From NCBI RefSeq assembly GCF_034702125.1, contig NC_085861.1, positions 47,345,722 through 47,409,721 of the forward strand: a stretch of 64,000 bases of DNA. Reading direction: 5' to 3'. The notes under the pieces are model-generated. The model did no database searches, was not told where the DNA came from, and saw only the letters and a list, made by a program, of their open reading frames with translations. Every line of letters starts with the position of its first letter. Within the stretch, counting starts at the first letter, position 1. The translations under genes were made by a program, and so were the position numbers. Positions 9,601 through 39,194 of the stretch are shown here, piece by piece. The DNA comes from Engraulis encrasicolus (taxonomy: Eukaryota > Chordata > Actinopteri > Clupeiformes > Engraulidae).

Positions 9601-10818
9601 CAGAAAAGCTGGTAGCAGGTTGTATTTATGTTCTACGTATTTGTCGATGTTATGTAGAGTTCACACCTAAATGCTTCATGAATACATCCATGGACAGCTC
9701 CAAGTCCTGCCCCAGCTTATGAAAAACTGCTTGAAAGAGCTCTGATCTCATCATGAGCTTTAAGGCTCTGAGCTTTCCGCGGCCTGCACTGTCCTTTTGT
9801 GTTTTTATGATTATTTTTTGTATTTACTTTACATTATTTTTCTATTGTAGCCCTAGCCCCTTCCCCCTTACATTAGAAAATCTGTATTTCATGTTAAGAT
9901 ATTCCCTATCAAATAACCTGGTGGCTCTGTAGTACTCGCACTGGGTACGAAGTAGTTCAAGAAAACTGTCATGTAGTGTACCACGGTTGTCATGTGGTGC
10001 ACCCCGGCCGGCTGGCTTTAACGTCGTAACGCAGTCCCTCTGTTATAACCTTATTGTCACCAAATGGTAATGGCCAAGTCTTAATCGGTTACCTAAGACT
10101 TCCTGCATTGTTAGCAATGTTGTTATAATGAAGTTGAGCGTTTTCAGCCAAGAGTGAATTGGCCTGTCGCCAGGCCCATTTGCAGTAGGAGGCTATAAGA
10201 GGGGAAAGAATACTAAAAAATGTAATTAAGTAGAAATAGTAAAATACCATTACTTGGTTCAAATTCTACTCAAAGTGGAAGTAAAATTACCTCTTTAAAA
10301 ATCTACTTGAGTAAAAGTTAAAAAAATACAAAACATTTAATTTGAGTAAAAGTTAGTTACTTTCGGTTTGTATTTCTATTGCTTTCCTTAAATAGCACCC
10401 TTCATGACCTCTGTCTATCTCTACACAAGTCATCTTCCAATAACCTGGCGATCATGACAACAAAATTATGTGTGCCCTGGTGTGGCAAAGTTGCAGGCCT
10501 AGGGTCAGCTCATTGATACAATAGCCCATTACTCTGAATTTAGGGGTCTGGATTTCATTGTGTTTGGGTCTAGGACCTTCAATTTCAAAGGCTGGGAAGC
10601 CTACCAAAGGAAATAGTCTGGTGGATTTTATTTAATTCCCTGTTGTGAGATTACATTCATGAATAAGTTTTGTTAATAAATAATAAGTCTTGTATATCTT
10701 CTAAAAAACTGTTTTCAGGCTGCGTTGCTAGCTACTCCCTCAGATCTAGTCCCTGGTGTGTGCTCTACTATTCTCAGCCAGTTGCTTGCAACTTGTGTAC
10801 CGTCTGTGGGCTGTCGGA
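9601..10818. other. Intergenic; a hairpin-bearing repeat and AT-rich tract
   Basis: No gene is seen. Around 10100-10200 lies one copy of a repeat that recurs near 11740-11850 (TTATAATG...GTTTTCAGC...GCAGTA.GAGGCTA), with a palindrome at 10161-10176. From about 10210 to 10370 there is an AT-rich stretch with many AGTAAAAGT/ACTCAAGTA-type words, like the arms of a common fish DNA element. Similar words resume at 11395-11530, after the LINE fragment. Confidence 0.4.
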
Positions 10819-11180
10819 CTAGTCAAGTCAAGTAGGTTTTATTGTCAATTTCTTTACATGCACTGGTCATACAAAGAATTTGAAATTACATTTCCTGCTT
10901 TCCCATACAGACATAGACTAATCTAGGTAAGGACATAGACAGTATAGACATAGACAGTACTTATACATGGACTTAAGACAGTATGGACATAGACAGTGCT
11001 CATACAGACATTTAAAGTGCAAGACTGGACAACAGAAGACTTGTAGAGGACATACATTAAGAGGTATTTGTTGTGCTTTTGTGCTTTTCCTAAAAAAAGT
11101 CCTTTATAGCGTTCTGACATGGTAATAGTAGCATTTTGAAGAAAATAAATATTAAAAAAGGTCTGTCAAGTACACCAGCA

Positions 11181-11252
<72 letters not shown>
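10819..11252 (-). mobile_element. LINE 3'-end fragment ending in a (GT)n array
   Basis: This is the reverse complement of the LINE tail at 5457-5778. It starts AGTCAAGTCAAGTAGGTTTT (the LINE terminus), passes through the ACATAGACAGTA repeats, and ends at GCAGCAG plus a (GT)n array at 11184-11252. That corresponds to the CA-rich region upstream of the LINE tail. It is a 5'-truncated insertion with no coding part left. Confidence 0.8.
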
Positions 11253-11254
<2 letters not shown>

Positions 11255-12364
11255 GGTATGGGGCCAGCGGGCCCTAAATAGTAATCCAATAGATTAGTTC
11301 AAAATAGATAGTCTATGGTAAATGGTAATAACACACAATTTCCCTTCATGTCTGACAGATTTTCCCCTTTATTTCAATGTTGTCTTCCTCAGTACTCCAG
11401 GTAGATGTAAGTAAAATACTTGGGCCAAATTGTAATTTGAGTAAAAATAAAATCACCCATTTTAATAACTACTTTGGAAACTACAAATTACACATGTATG
11501 AGGTACAGGTAAAGTAAACAAGTATGAGGTGGCCCCTTGTCAGTAGCCTATATCAGGAATATACACATCACCACTAAAAGTGTATAGGCCTTTTCCTCAC
11601 ACATGTGTTATGTTTAAGCATGCATGTACAAGAAAAGGTGTTGTATAAACTTGAATTGATGTCTATCCCTGATATTGTCTAAAGGGTGCCTCATACTTAA
11701 GTACTACTTATTACTACTTAACCCCTTAGAGCAGCACTATGGCTCTCTGTAATTTCATAGCAATGCTGTTATGATGTAGTTAAGCATTTTCAGCAAGTGA
11801 ATAGGGTCGCTGGCGACCCCAGCTGCAGTAAGAGGCTACATGTTTTTGGGAAACTCAGCCGAAGACGACATTATAAGAGTTACCAGCAGGGACAGCCAGA
11901 TAAAGGTAGATATTTGAGCCGAAGGAGACAAGTGCAAGCAGATAAAGCTCATAGAGTCAACTCCATCTGTCAGGCACAGACGCACAGCCACTGCCACACC
12001 AACACGCATGCACATTATGTGTATTCTCTGGGTTATGTGTGGAATGGTCAAAATTTGAGAATAGCATAACATATGAATCTAGACACCACCACTTATTTTC
12101 ACATAGTAAATGTACTTTCATTACCAGTCACTGAAGTAGTTACTGTAAGAGAATGCAACTCTTCAATTTTTTGATTGTTAATAATCGTGAAACGTGTAAT
12201 CTGTTATTCCCTGTTACTGGCCTGCTCTCTGGACTCTTCATACAGTATGTTGCTTTGAAGGTGGGGTGATCCCTCACCCCCACTACTTTCAGTGCAGAGT
12301 GGGTCAGTCTGTTGATTTGGGACTTAACTTTTATGGTTAGATTTCCAAACCCAAGTGATTGTAT
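11253..12364. other. Intergenic; second copy of hairpin-bearing repeat
   Basis: No gene is seen. Positions 11740-11850 repeat the sequence at 10100-10200, with its own palindrome GGGTCGCTGGCGACCC at 11804-11819. A 90-codon open frame across 11797-12069 has no recognisable domain. Confidence 0.35.
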
Positions 12365-12931
12365 CATAGGCATGCACAGATATAGGAACGGACTTGGTGG
12401 TGCTAAAGCACCTGCCCCTTCGCAGTATTGGACGAAAAAAGGCCCTTTTTGACAGTTCCCTTTTATTTTGTCACAATGTGTTCCATATTGGCATGATCAT
12501 CTACGGTAGAAATTCTTGAGATCAAAAGCATGTGACAATTGCCCCTGATATAATATAGTTTATAATTCAAGGGTAGGGAATGTAACTTAAGTCTCAAGGG
12601 CCGTTTACGGCCCCTGATGTAATTTTAATCGTATGCAGTTTCAAATGGAATTTGACATGCTTTGTAAAGAACTCTTAGAAATTTCATTTGCAATACACTT
12701 AAGTTGTTTTCAGGGGACCTAGTGGAGGTGGGGTCTGTTGTGAAGGTGCCCACCTTCAATATAGGCCTAAACTGCAGGGGGAAATCCTGATCTGTGTTCA
12801 TAGTGCAGCATTTTGTAAAATTTGAAGTGGTCCACGAATGAAAACGGCTCCCCCACTCCTGCTCTAACCTAGCAAGGAAACTGGAAGTTCCACATGCCCC
12901 CTGTCCCCAAAAATGTCTGTGCATGGCACTG
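12365..12931. mobile_element. hAT-type element (non-autonomous)
   Basis: The right end, read inward, is CAGTGCCATGCACAGAC. The left end shows CATAGGCATGCACAGAT. They are flanked by 8-bp near-duplications, GATTGTAT (12357-12364) and GATTATAT (12932-12939). Inside are two further hAT-like ends (AAGGGTAGGGAATGTAAC near 12568, and an inverted GGTCCACGAATGAAAACGG near 12830), suggesting an older element nested within. It encodes no transposase. Confidence 0.65.
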
Positions 12932-12939
12932 GATTATAT

Positions 12940-14540
12940 AGTGTAGTACACTCTCAACAACAGCATGGTACAAAAAGTGACTTTATCCTCTACGAACACC
13001 CTTAGTCGATGTAAAAAGTGTAGTCTCTGCTTTATCAAATAGGTATTTGTCCACATATCAAATTCGAGTGTGTCTGTAAATTAGTTTACATTTAAGTACA
13101 GTACATTACACTTTGTTTGGATAATGAAACATAACTATTAAGGAAACTTGTAATACAAAACCCACCTGTATTGTAATGTACTGGGAAAATTGTGTGGTGA
13201 GGCATAGAAGATTTATTTTTTTTACCCAATCTTCCAGTATTTTCACTCTTGAGAAATAAACCCAAATTTTTAAATGAAAAGTCAGTGAAAATGGGGGCCT
13301 GAACTAGTGGGAAGTGGGAAATATGTGTAACGTGCCCTTTGAACTATCCAAGAACTTTGTATAACATCTTTTCCTATAAATATATTTATCTCAAAGTCAT
13401 TTTTATGTTCAATTTATCAAGATATTAGCAAATTAGCCTAGGCGTCTTTAGTGTAAAATGGTTCAAATAAGAAATACATGATAAATATGATAAAGCTACT
13501 TTTCTGCCAAGGTTATCATACCAATTCATAAACTGGACATATATAGCAATAATAAAATACCAACAAGACTTTGCCCACCCTTTCGATTGCGATCGGTGGT
13601 CTGGCTCATGGACTTAATTGAACAGAAAAACACATCACTGACGGTCATCATTCCAGAAAGGGTTCTTATTCTGCTAGGTAGAACTAATAGAAATGAAGTC
13701 AAGAGTGGCCACGAGCATGCCGTTGCGACCAGGGTACACTCACTGTACACGAGAGCTGCCAAAAACTTGCGTAGGCCTGCCGTTAACTTGAAAACAGGCT
13801 ACGGGAAAGACAGACACCAGCCCTTCTGAACAATGGTGAACCCATCTATGGGTGAGCGAGTGATCAACAACCAAACATGTTACAGCGGACAAATATAACC
13901 TTACCTTAAAATGCTGTCTTGACCGCAGAAATCCCAAACTTTCACTTAATCCACACGCTTTCAAAATCATTGTCCACGTTCCTGTTTGTAATCCATATGA
14001 TATCATAGCTAAGCAAGAAAGGCATACTGGCTACGTTTACATGATGTTTTTAAGTCCGATTTAATAAATTAGATTTAAATAGATCGGATTAAGAGTTTTG
14101 CGACGTGTATACATGGCACTTTCACTTAAATGCGATTAAACGTCTGGGGAAAAATAAAGCATTGCGATTGGACTGAGGACGCACGTGCTGAGTGAGCCAA
14201 ATAAGGCGTGGGGGCGTGGTCGCCAAACCGCCGGGGAACTCTGTTTACTACTGGGACAGAAGCTAATCTTCAGCCCGAAAATAAATTCCCTCAGTGGACT
14301 CAGGCTGCAGAAATCCCCTTTGGGTCTGGTTCTTTCAAATGCTAGTTAGCACCCACCTAGCTTAGAAAAACGAACTGGTGAAAGGGTGATGTGGAGTAAC
14401 TTCGTTGTGCTTCATTACTTCGTGGGGCACTTTTACATCAATATATGGAAGCCACAACATTTATAGTGGCTTAGGGACTTTAAATTAAGCAAAACTTTCA
14501 TGTGAAAATCAACAGGAAGTGCCGCCATTTTTGTCTCACT
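12940..14540. other. Intergenic, little recognised
   Basis: No gene is supported. At about 14030-14230 is a stretch starting GGCTACGTTTACATGATG that resembles the end of a fish DNA transposon, but no second terminus was found. Open frames of 78-95 codons on both strands around 13526-14006 carry no recognisable motif. Confidence 0.35.
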
Positions 14541-14554
14541 GGCAAAGAGCGGGC

Positions 14555-14915
14555 GCCACGATGCACCGATACCGATACTGGTATCATTATACTCGTACTC
14601 GTACTCGTCAAGCACTTGCCGATACCAGCTACGAGTACTACTACTACTCAAAACAATGCAAAATCTTGTCATGTTCTGTGGACTTGAAATCAACATGGAA
14701 AAAAGTGCCACCTCATACATTTACTAACATTTAAATCTACATGGAAATGGACAATAAAAATATCACAGGTGGAAAAAAAACAAGGCCATGCATTTATTTT
14801 CATTGTATTTTGGTGGCAAAAGGTATTGGTATCGGTACTCGGTATCGGCAAGTACACACATTAATGTACTCGTACTTGTATCGGTTTTCAAAAAAGTGGT
14901 ATCGGTGCATCCCTA
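14555..14915. mobile_element. hAT-like MITE with GATGCACCGATACC termini
   Basis: The left end reads GATGCACCGATACCGATACT. The right end, on the minus strand, reads AGGGATGCACCGATACC. Internal copies of GTACTCGTACT and GGTATCGG words make the ends self-similar. This is a well-known type of short fish hAT-derived element. Target-site duplications are not clear. Confidence 0.65.
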
Positions 14916-16860
14916 GTGTGTGGTTCATGTTATCTGCATATTATTCATTCGTTTCTTCTTGATATGTCCCAAAGTTCTACTCCATGAATTGTCCACATCC
15001 AAAACACAGACGTTTCCTGAAAACTTTGATTGCAGTTCAAATGTGTTATCATAAAATCAACTGGCTTCAGTCAAAAATGTAAACATCACGTCTGCCTGAG
15101 CTCTACTTCCTGAATCCAATGTTAACGTAAGGTGTCAGATCGAGTTATGATTCATCAACTCATCTGTCAATCATATTTTCCGGTGTGCTATTGGTATAAG
15201 CACAATCAAAATGTGCTTCAAAAACTGGCGGGGCATCGGCGGAAAGCCAATTAAAAATCAGATTCTCTGCCATTGACTCCAAGTCATTTAGAAATTGTGC
15301 TTCATTTTCTGTAGTAACGTGTTTCACCATCGCTGTTAAACAGTGTTTGTCGATAGCCACTGTGGTGTAGCTGTTTAACCAGTTTTATAAGAACCGCCAG
15401 TAGCAGACAACACAGACAGCTGAATCACGTCAACAGGATGAAGGGTTTAAATTCGGATGTCGCGTCTGTCGCTTTTATATTGGTAAGCCGTGCTTTAAGT
15501 GCTTACATTAAGAACCGCCTCTGGTGTACGCACAGCAAAGAAGGTGGAGCTAACAAGAAGCGACACTCAATACAACGCCCCATTGCAACACTCTGCCCCA
15601 TGATTTTCAGCCGTGGCCGCCATTCTGGAATGAATATCGGACAAATTACATAGGAATGCATTGGGAATGTGTACAGGATTTCTACATAATACGGTACAAC
15701 TACATCGATATAACTATCGGAAATTCTTCAGTTATGAATGCTTATACCATCTCATGTGTTTTTCTCAACACAATCAGTGCAGAACTTGAGTATCTATAAG
15801 GCTAAAGTTGCCAAAGTAACTAGCCACAGTGGCGTACGTGATTCCAGAATGGCGGATTTGAATCAAAACTGACTCAAAACACCCTCTATTGACTGTTTCC
15901 CATGAAAGACCTGAGTGTCGCTCCTTGTTAGATCCACTTTCTTTGCTTACAGGGTTCATAACCATGTTAACTTCTGGGAATCAGTCGCGCCGGAAGAAAA
16001 TGGCGGGTGGGGTGAAAATCGCTCGAAATCGCCAGAAATACATAGAGATGTATGGGTGACATTAACTCAATTTCCACGTAAATTACAAAGAAAAATATTT
16101 TTGAAACAACGGGGTCTCCCCAGTTACTGTGGTGTATATACCAAATCATGCACTGTCCTGTTAAGAAGTTAGCTACATCATTTTAAATTATTTTTTAGAG
16201 TAGGACTCTGAATCACCATGGAGAATAGGCATCTGGAGGCTTTCCGCACTGCTGTCCATTACTAGGCCTAATACTAATAGTAATTAATGACGGTAGTGTA
16301 TTGTAAATATATATCAACGAATTTTGATTAAAATGTTGTGGAGTTGTTGGAAATGACAAGAGGGGTAAGTGATCTTAGTTGTTATTCTGTAGACAGTTTA
16401 AAACGCAGTTTATATTTATAGATTGTAGTAAGTATAGTCTTAACTCGGTCTAAGGCAAGCTGGCATTATTGAACGTTTAGGCATAGCCTATGATGTTTAC
16501 ATAGGTTACAGCATGCCGACCAGACTGTAGGCTATATTATTAATGATAGCAACTAGAAATATATTAAGAGTGTAGATCTGGAAGCCAAGGAAGCAGTTTG
16601 CCTTAATAATTGACCTGTTAGGGCATCAGTCTTACTCCCTTGTTTTTGAAAACTCGGATGTCAAAATCCGCCTTATCAGGCAATAAATCCTGGATTTAGA
16701 CCACCACCACCAAAAATTGATCACGTCTCTCTTGTCGTTTCCATCAACTCAATTGAGGTTAATCAAAATTCTTTCATAATGTTTTGAGTTCTGCTAACAA
16801 AGACAGACAGACCAACGTAACCATATTATAGGCCTATGTCAGTGGTAAAAGCGTAAGGCC
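14916..16860. other. Intergenic; one weak inverted repeat
   Basis: No gene is supported. The 15-bp word CCGCCATTCTGGAAT (about 15618) recurs inverted at about 15841, bracketing roughly 240 bp, and may be a MITE. The remainder shows only short open frames without domains. Confidence 0.35.
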
Positions 16861-16963
16861 TATAATGTTTTATTATACAATAGTTAGATCCGGTCAATTT
16901 ATTTTGCGATGTCTGATTGGACGAGACGCGTTCTACTGGCATTCTACGCGTCGGTAAGGAGGA

Positions 16964-18406
16964 TGATGTCTAGGTGGACATCATCCCCGGAGACTCATCA
17001 CACCTAATAATCACTCCGCCGTGGATAGAATGTAACCAGGGCCGCGCATTTTGAACTCGCCATCATTCTATCTCATAGTCTACTGCGGAGAAAGTGAATG
17101 TAACCAGGGCCGCGTATTTTGAACTCACCATCATTCTATTCCATTGTTCAATGCTGGACTAAGTTGGGCGCACGCACGCCCGCATGACAGAGACGCGTAG
17201 CCTATCCCCGTTGGTATTTGGATTCTGGCAGAGAGGAAAGAAGTGATCTGATTCTAGTGCAGTTGTCTGGGAAGTTGGCACACCTCTGCGACCTCTATTT
17301 CGTAGTCTTTTGAAGGCAATCTAACACATGTAGCCTACGTTAAATATCTGTTCATACACGGAAGATAGTTTCAAACGGGAGATAGGCCTATGCGGGACTT
17401 TTTTGACACTTTTTCGACACAGCTACAGAAAGGCTATGTCGGTCTCCTGCAGTGTATGAGAACCGCTATAATCGGATCTCATTTGCGCTGCGGGAGAGGG
17501 AATGACGAGGAAGAGATGGCTTAAAAATACAGCCTAGGCTATCAGCAAAGCTTGCCATCCACCACGTGCAAATCAATTAATAGTAGCCTACAAAGTGGGC
17601 ATCTGGAAGCAAGATACCGTGTGCCATGCAATTTAAAATGATGGCTGCTTGGAACTGGAATGAGTTGCCTTTTAGTTTATTGGGAGGGAAAACGCGAACC
17701 CATCTCGGGTTCGCACCCACATCAGACGTTTGCCTATGAAAGTGTTTCAGCAGCAAAGTTGTAGCCTGCAGTAGCCTAAAGCAGACATCGGGATATCATA
17801 GGCTTACAAGGGATTGATTTGTGTGGTTGTGCGTGTGAGAACAGCGCAAGGATCTCATGCGGCACTGGAGAGGGAAAGGCGAGGTGTGTCTTTACGCAGC
17901 TATCAGCAAGTTTTGTGGTCCACAAAAACGTGAAAATCAATGTCGGCCAAAAGGCTTATAAAGTAGGCATCTACTAAAATGTTGAAGTTGCACAGTGTTT
18001 TCATTTATCATGCATCATTTTAGTAGGCTAAGCGAAGCCCATTCGCAGTCCACACAGAAATGCACTTCACAGCGTTTCATGGAACGTTACGCGCTGGCAC
18101 TGTCAGCTCGTCATTGCATAGCAACCATAATCAATTCGGAACTACTTTGCTTAGCGGAGCAGGTAAACAAAGTATGATGAAGGTAACTAATAAACATGAA
18201 TTCGAACATTTATTCTGGTATTTTGTTGGCAATTGAACTATTGTATAAAAGCAATATGACCCTCGTGGTCGGGATGATGTTTAACGTAGGCCTATATCAT
18301 CCCTGGTGTGATTGCCGACGGCACTCAGCCTTCGGCTTCGTGCCTATGGCCGAACCACACCAGGGATGATATCCGTCAACATCATCCCTCCCACTCGGGT
18401 CATAAT
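16964..18406. mobile_element. Possible DNA element bounded by ATGATGT hairpins
   Basis: Near the left is the palindrome GGATGATGTC...GACATCATCC (about 16969-16994). At the right (18258-18405) a roughly 50-bp imperfect inverted repeat runs from GACCCTCGTGGTCGGGATGA to its partner ending CCCTCCCACTCGGGTC, also containing ATGATGT/ACATCATCC. Between them is a direct repeat of 68-bp period (17028 and 17096, starting GAATGTAACCAGGGCCGCG). This may be a non-autonomous DNA transposon, but no target-site duplication was found, so the boundaries are approximate. Confidence 0.35.
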
Positions 18407-20773
<2,367 letters not shown>

Positions 20774-20807
20774 ACACACATGCACACAAACACGCACGCA
20801 CACGTGC

Positions 20808-20810
<3 letters not shown>

Positions 20811-20903
<93 letters not shown>

Positions 20904-20908
20904 ACACA
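20811..20908. repeat. (AC)n microsatellite, about 98 bp
   Basis: This is a nearly pure AC array on the right side of the hAT at 20357-20773. It is probably the other part of the same original array. Confidence 0.95.
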
Positions 20909-21105
20909 AAGATGACGTTTGTTTTTCTCCCCCTTAATAAAATATTTATTGTGAAATAAAATCAGTTTATTCATTCTGAATAATCACATTTCACATCTTT
21001 GTACTTCCATGACACACACACACACAAACACACACCACATAAAACAGTCAATAGGATCCAAAAATGAGGTCATATCAACTCCTGAGGAGGGTGGAATGAG
21101 ACAAC

Positions 21106-21190
21106 ACCCCCCCCCCCCCCCCCCGCCCCCCCCCCCCCCCCCCCCCCCCCCCCCCACCCCCCTCTCCCCCCCCCACCCCCCCCCGCCTCC
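21106..21190. repeat. Poly-C tract, about 85 bp
   Basis: The tract is almost pure C with a few A, G and T interruptions. Its long translated proline or glycine frames are not coding. It is a likely sequencing or assembly trouble spot. Confidence 0.9.
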
Positions 21191-21415
21191 CAATTGACCC
21201 ACTTTCCCCTAAACATCTGTAAGTGCTGCACGTTAAGTTGTTGATCCGGTATTGAAACACGCACACACACACACACACAACACACACACACTCAGTTTTA
21301 ACCATCTTCACAAATACTGTGCACTAAACACTAAAAGTAAACATAAACCATCATAAATGTTGCACTTAAGCCATGTAATGCCCACTTTGGCCCTTCTTTT
21401 AGAGTGCCTCTGAGT

Positions 21416-21840
21416 TTGCGGACCAGTCCAGTTTATTGTCAAGGTGCATGTCTAAACTTGTGAGTGCAGACTGTCTCCACATTCTCTCCCTCAATAGAGA
21501 CAGGCACCAAAGGCGGGGTTGTTCTCTTGAAGTCAATTGTCTTGGCTTTGGTGGTGTTCAGGTGCAGCTGATTGGTTTGGTACCATCCCACAGAGTCCTT
21601 TACCACTCATCATCTTCACTTCTCTTCCTGACCGTCCCTGATACAACCCACAATTGCAGTGTCGTCTGAAAACGTATGCATGTAGAATGTCACAGAATCG
21701 TATACTGAAGTCAGTTGTGTACAAAGTGAACAGCAGTTGGAGAGTACCGTTCCTTGTGGTGCTCCTGTGCTGCTGACCACCATCTCAGATGTCGTAATGT
21801 CTCCCATTCTAACTGAAGCCGCTCTCTGTGAGGTCTGGAA
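21416..21840 (-). mobile_element. LINE reverse transcriptase fragment
   Basis: On the minus strand, about 21807 downward, the translation shows S-T-G-A-P-Q-G-T-V-L-S followed by F-S-D-D-T-A-I-V-G-C-I. These are the conserved reverse transcriptase blocks around the catalytic S/A-D-D. The linker between them is frameshifted. The family differs from the copy at 2114 (F-A-D-D-T). It is a dead fragment. Confidence 0.7.
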
Positions 21841-22029
21841 ACTCTGAGCTACACTAAAATCGTTTTGATTTTTTCTTTTTATTCTCCTTATAAATTACCA
21901 TCAACAATAATAGTAATAACAAACAAATACTTGAAGAAGGCCTAGTGGTGGCAAATTTGACGTGGTGACACATACGATTGTCAGGAAAAGACTTGCAGGG
22001 TGTCTTTCTGGAATGCATGAAGAGCACTT

Positions 22030-22200
22030 ATCGGACCTACCGTGGCTGATATGGTAGGGCACTCGTCTGCTATGCGGCCGACCCCGGTTCGAAATCCAGC
22101 CTGGGTCCTTTGCCGGCCCTTCCCCGTCTCTCTCTCCCAACTCATTTTCTATCTCTACTTAACTGTCCTATCTGAGAAAAATACAATAAAAAAGCCTTGT
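22030..22200 (+). mobile_element. tRNA-derived SINE
   Basis: An A-box-like TGGCTGATATGG at 22043-22054 and a B-box GGTTCGAAATCC at 22086-22097 form a tRNA-like internal Pol III promoter. They are followed by a C/T-rich body (CCCGTCTCTCTCTCCC) and an A-rich end (ACAATAAAAAAGCC). It is not a functional tRNA because there is no acceptor-stem pairing. The same family occurs at 37573-37720, on the minus strand at 52685-52790, and degenerate at 62086-62215. Confidence 0.75.
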
Positions 22201-22535
22201 AAATGATACAAAAGAAGGTACACCTCTCTGGATACTAATGTACAGGGAGGGACATGTTAAGTTGTGTTGTTAAAGCAAACATTTCACGAGTTTTGTTCTC
22301 TTACACCTGAATGTATCTATACCATTATCCATGTATTGTGATTCATCCATTTATTCTTATTTTAAGTTATAATGATATAACTACCTCTGTGTAGCCTACG
22401 ATAGAGTAGAAGTAAACATTCATTGGCTTTTAAATACAATGACAAGTAATCTCTCATTATTAATCTCATAATGCAGGTTGAGACCTTGGAAATGCAGTAT
22501 CAGTTTACTGGACTAGTCATTGATGAGTGTCGGAT
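22201..22535. other. Intergenic, nothing recognised
   Basis: This AT-rich spacer lies between the SINE and the next hAT copy. No features are supported. Confidence 0.35.
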
Positions 22536-22939
22536 AAGGGCTTGACATTGGCACTTGCCAACCGGCCAAATGCTGGTAAAATTTGGCTTTGGCTAATAAT
22601 TTCTGTGTCACTAGCCAATTTGGCATGCATCTTATTCCTTGCTATGACATATCAGAGTAGCCAATATTTTGTTTGCCGTTTGTGTATCAACTGTTGTGTT
22701 TTAGTTTACGAAAAAGGTTATATTTGTTTGATTCATTTCCATGTAGCCAAGCACTCATCTTCTCGCTTTAGCTCCTCATCTTCTGAGGTTATATGAAGGC
22801 CTACAGTATCACGATAAAGAAAAAACAATATTAAATTTGTGGCTAGTAGAATAGCTGAATGGCAAGTGACTCGGTATACTGTAAGCACCAGCTACAGGCT
22901 ACAGGGGCTGGTGACTGAAAAAGTTAATGTCAAATCCTG
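22536..22939. mobile_element. hAT-type element, second copy of the GGGCTTGACATT family
   Basis: The left end is AAGGGCTTGACATTGGCACT. The right end, read inward, is CAGGATTTGACATTAACTTT. The left half shares GGCCAAATGCTGGTAAAA with the copy at 20357-20773. No clear target-site duplication remains, so it is older. Confidence 0.55.
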
Positions 22940-23573
22940 GAGATTGCACTTAAATGGTTTTCAGCATGGCTGGAGAAGGCGTATTTTGTGCAAACAACGA
23001 GGTCAACATGGTCTCTTTGATGGACGAGGTGCAACGGGCTGGGTGGCCCTGGACAGGAGAGATAGACTAGGGACTTCTACTTACTAGGTCAGTCACTGCA
23101 TTCTATTACCCCAGAAACACGTTACACCTGATTACCATGCTATTACCTCAAAATATTACACCTAAAAGTAGAAGTACTGCAACAGTCTGGGTTAGAGGTG
23201 CATCTTGTCACCAGGCTAGGCAGGCTAGGTGGTGAATAATGTCATACTTTGCTAGTGGCAAATTTCTTTCAAATGTCCACTTCTTTGACATTTTGCGTGG
23301 GCCTCCAGTCTCCTCTGGGTATTTCTCAAAGTGAAGTAAAATTTCAGACAATTACCTCTTCCTCATATAGCAGTAAATGCTCAGGTCACATGACCAAGGT
23401 CAACATTGTGCCCCCAGGGGTGTTTGGTATAGAGTAACATGCTTCCTGCTTGTCTTGTTCTCTTTGGGAATAGGGGCCATTGTCGAAACCACACCCTTTA
23501 AAGGCTGATCCTTTCCGATTTTAGCACAAAACTGTCTTGCACCGCGAGGGCACTAACTGTGAGACAGACAGAC
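22940..23573 (+). promoter_or_regulatory. gsdme 5' flank
   Basis: This is non-repetitive sequence upstream of the gsdme start codon. A GC-box/KLF-like CCACACCC lies at about 23491. No TATA box is obvious. A 5'UTR exon could exist here or further upstream and cannot be placed from sequence alone. The reading frame just upstream of the ATG is open for a few codons but has no earlier in-frame ATG. Confidence 0.35.
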
Positions 23574-38522
<14,949 letters not shown>

Positions 38523-38573
38523 GGCAGACGGAAGAAGGAATAGAAAAGCGGGCAAGAAGGACACACAAACTTA

Positions 38574-38579
38574 AATAAA
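38574..38579 (+). terminator. gsdme polyadenylation signal
   Basis: A canonical AATAAA lies 52 bp after the stop codon. A second AATAAA at about 39101 could serve a longer 3'UTR. Confidence 0.6.
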
Positions 38580-38618
38580 AAATGCGTATATATCCAAACA
38601 TGACCCTTTACCAGTCAC

Positions 38619-38927
38619 TGGGTGCGTTCCAATATGTGACCTTGCGTCCTCCACTTGTGCTTGTGGCCTCGTACCAGGAAGTAATACGTTGTGATGATGA
38701 CATCACTGACAAAAGCATTATATTTCAATATCTTGCAAAAGCTCAATTGTAATGTCATTTTCTCATTTGCAATACGGATGGTAAATGAAGAATAGTCCCC
38801 AAAAATTGTTGTGGCTATGCTGACAGCGGGGAAACGTAATTGTTTTCTCCACGGAGGCGGGCGTCAGCAAAACGTGAGGCCACAAGCCCAAGTGGAGGAC
38901 GCAAGGTTGCATATTGGAATGCACTCA
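38619..38927. mobile_element. MITE with GTGCGTTCCAATATG termini
   Basis: The left end GGTGCGTTCCAATATGTGAC is mirrored by the right end, which read inward is GAGTGCATTCCAATATGCAA. The next about 15 bases (CTTGCGTCCTCCACTTG) are also inverted, giving arms of roughly 40 bp. Non-coding. Confidence 0.7.
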
Positions 38928-39137
38928 CTAAATTACAGGCCGCTTACTGCTATTGCTGTCCAGTGCGCATACACACTTTGCCATTTAAATGATTTCATGA
39001 ATAGATGACTACACTGCTGTGACAAAACATGTAGATGACTATACTGCTGTGATGTACACAGAGTGTTACACTGCAGACCATTTGCTCTTTTTTATCAAAG
39101 AATAAAATAACTTTTTATTTTCATTTCACGTTTTTCA

Positions 39138-39138
39138 T

Positions 39139-39177
<39 letters not shown>

Positions 39178-39194
39178 TGTGAGTGTGTGTGTGT
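39138..39194. repeat. (GT)n/(GA)n microsatellite
   Basis: A short GT array is followed by GA repeats and GT again, in the intergenic region between gsdme and bckdhb. Confidence 0.9.

Noticed and set aside
14028..14240. GGCTACGTTTACATG segment as a complete DNA transposon
   Set aside because: Only one possible end was seen, without a partner or target duplication.
22043..22097. Possible tRNA gene
   Set aside because: A-box and B-box are present but no acceptor-stem pairing, and the same head occurs in several copies with a common SINE body.
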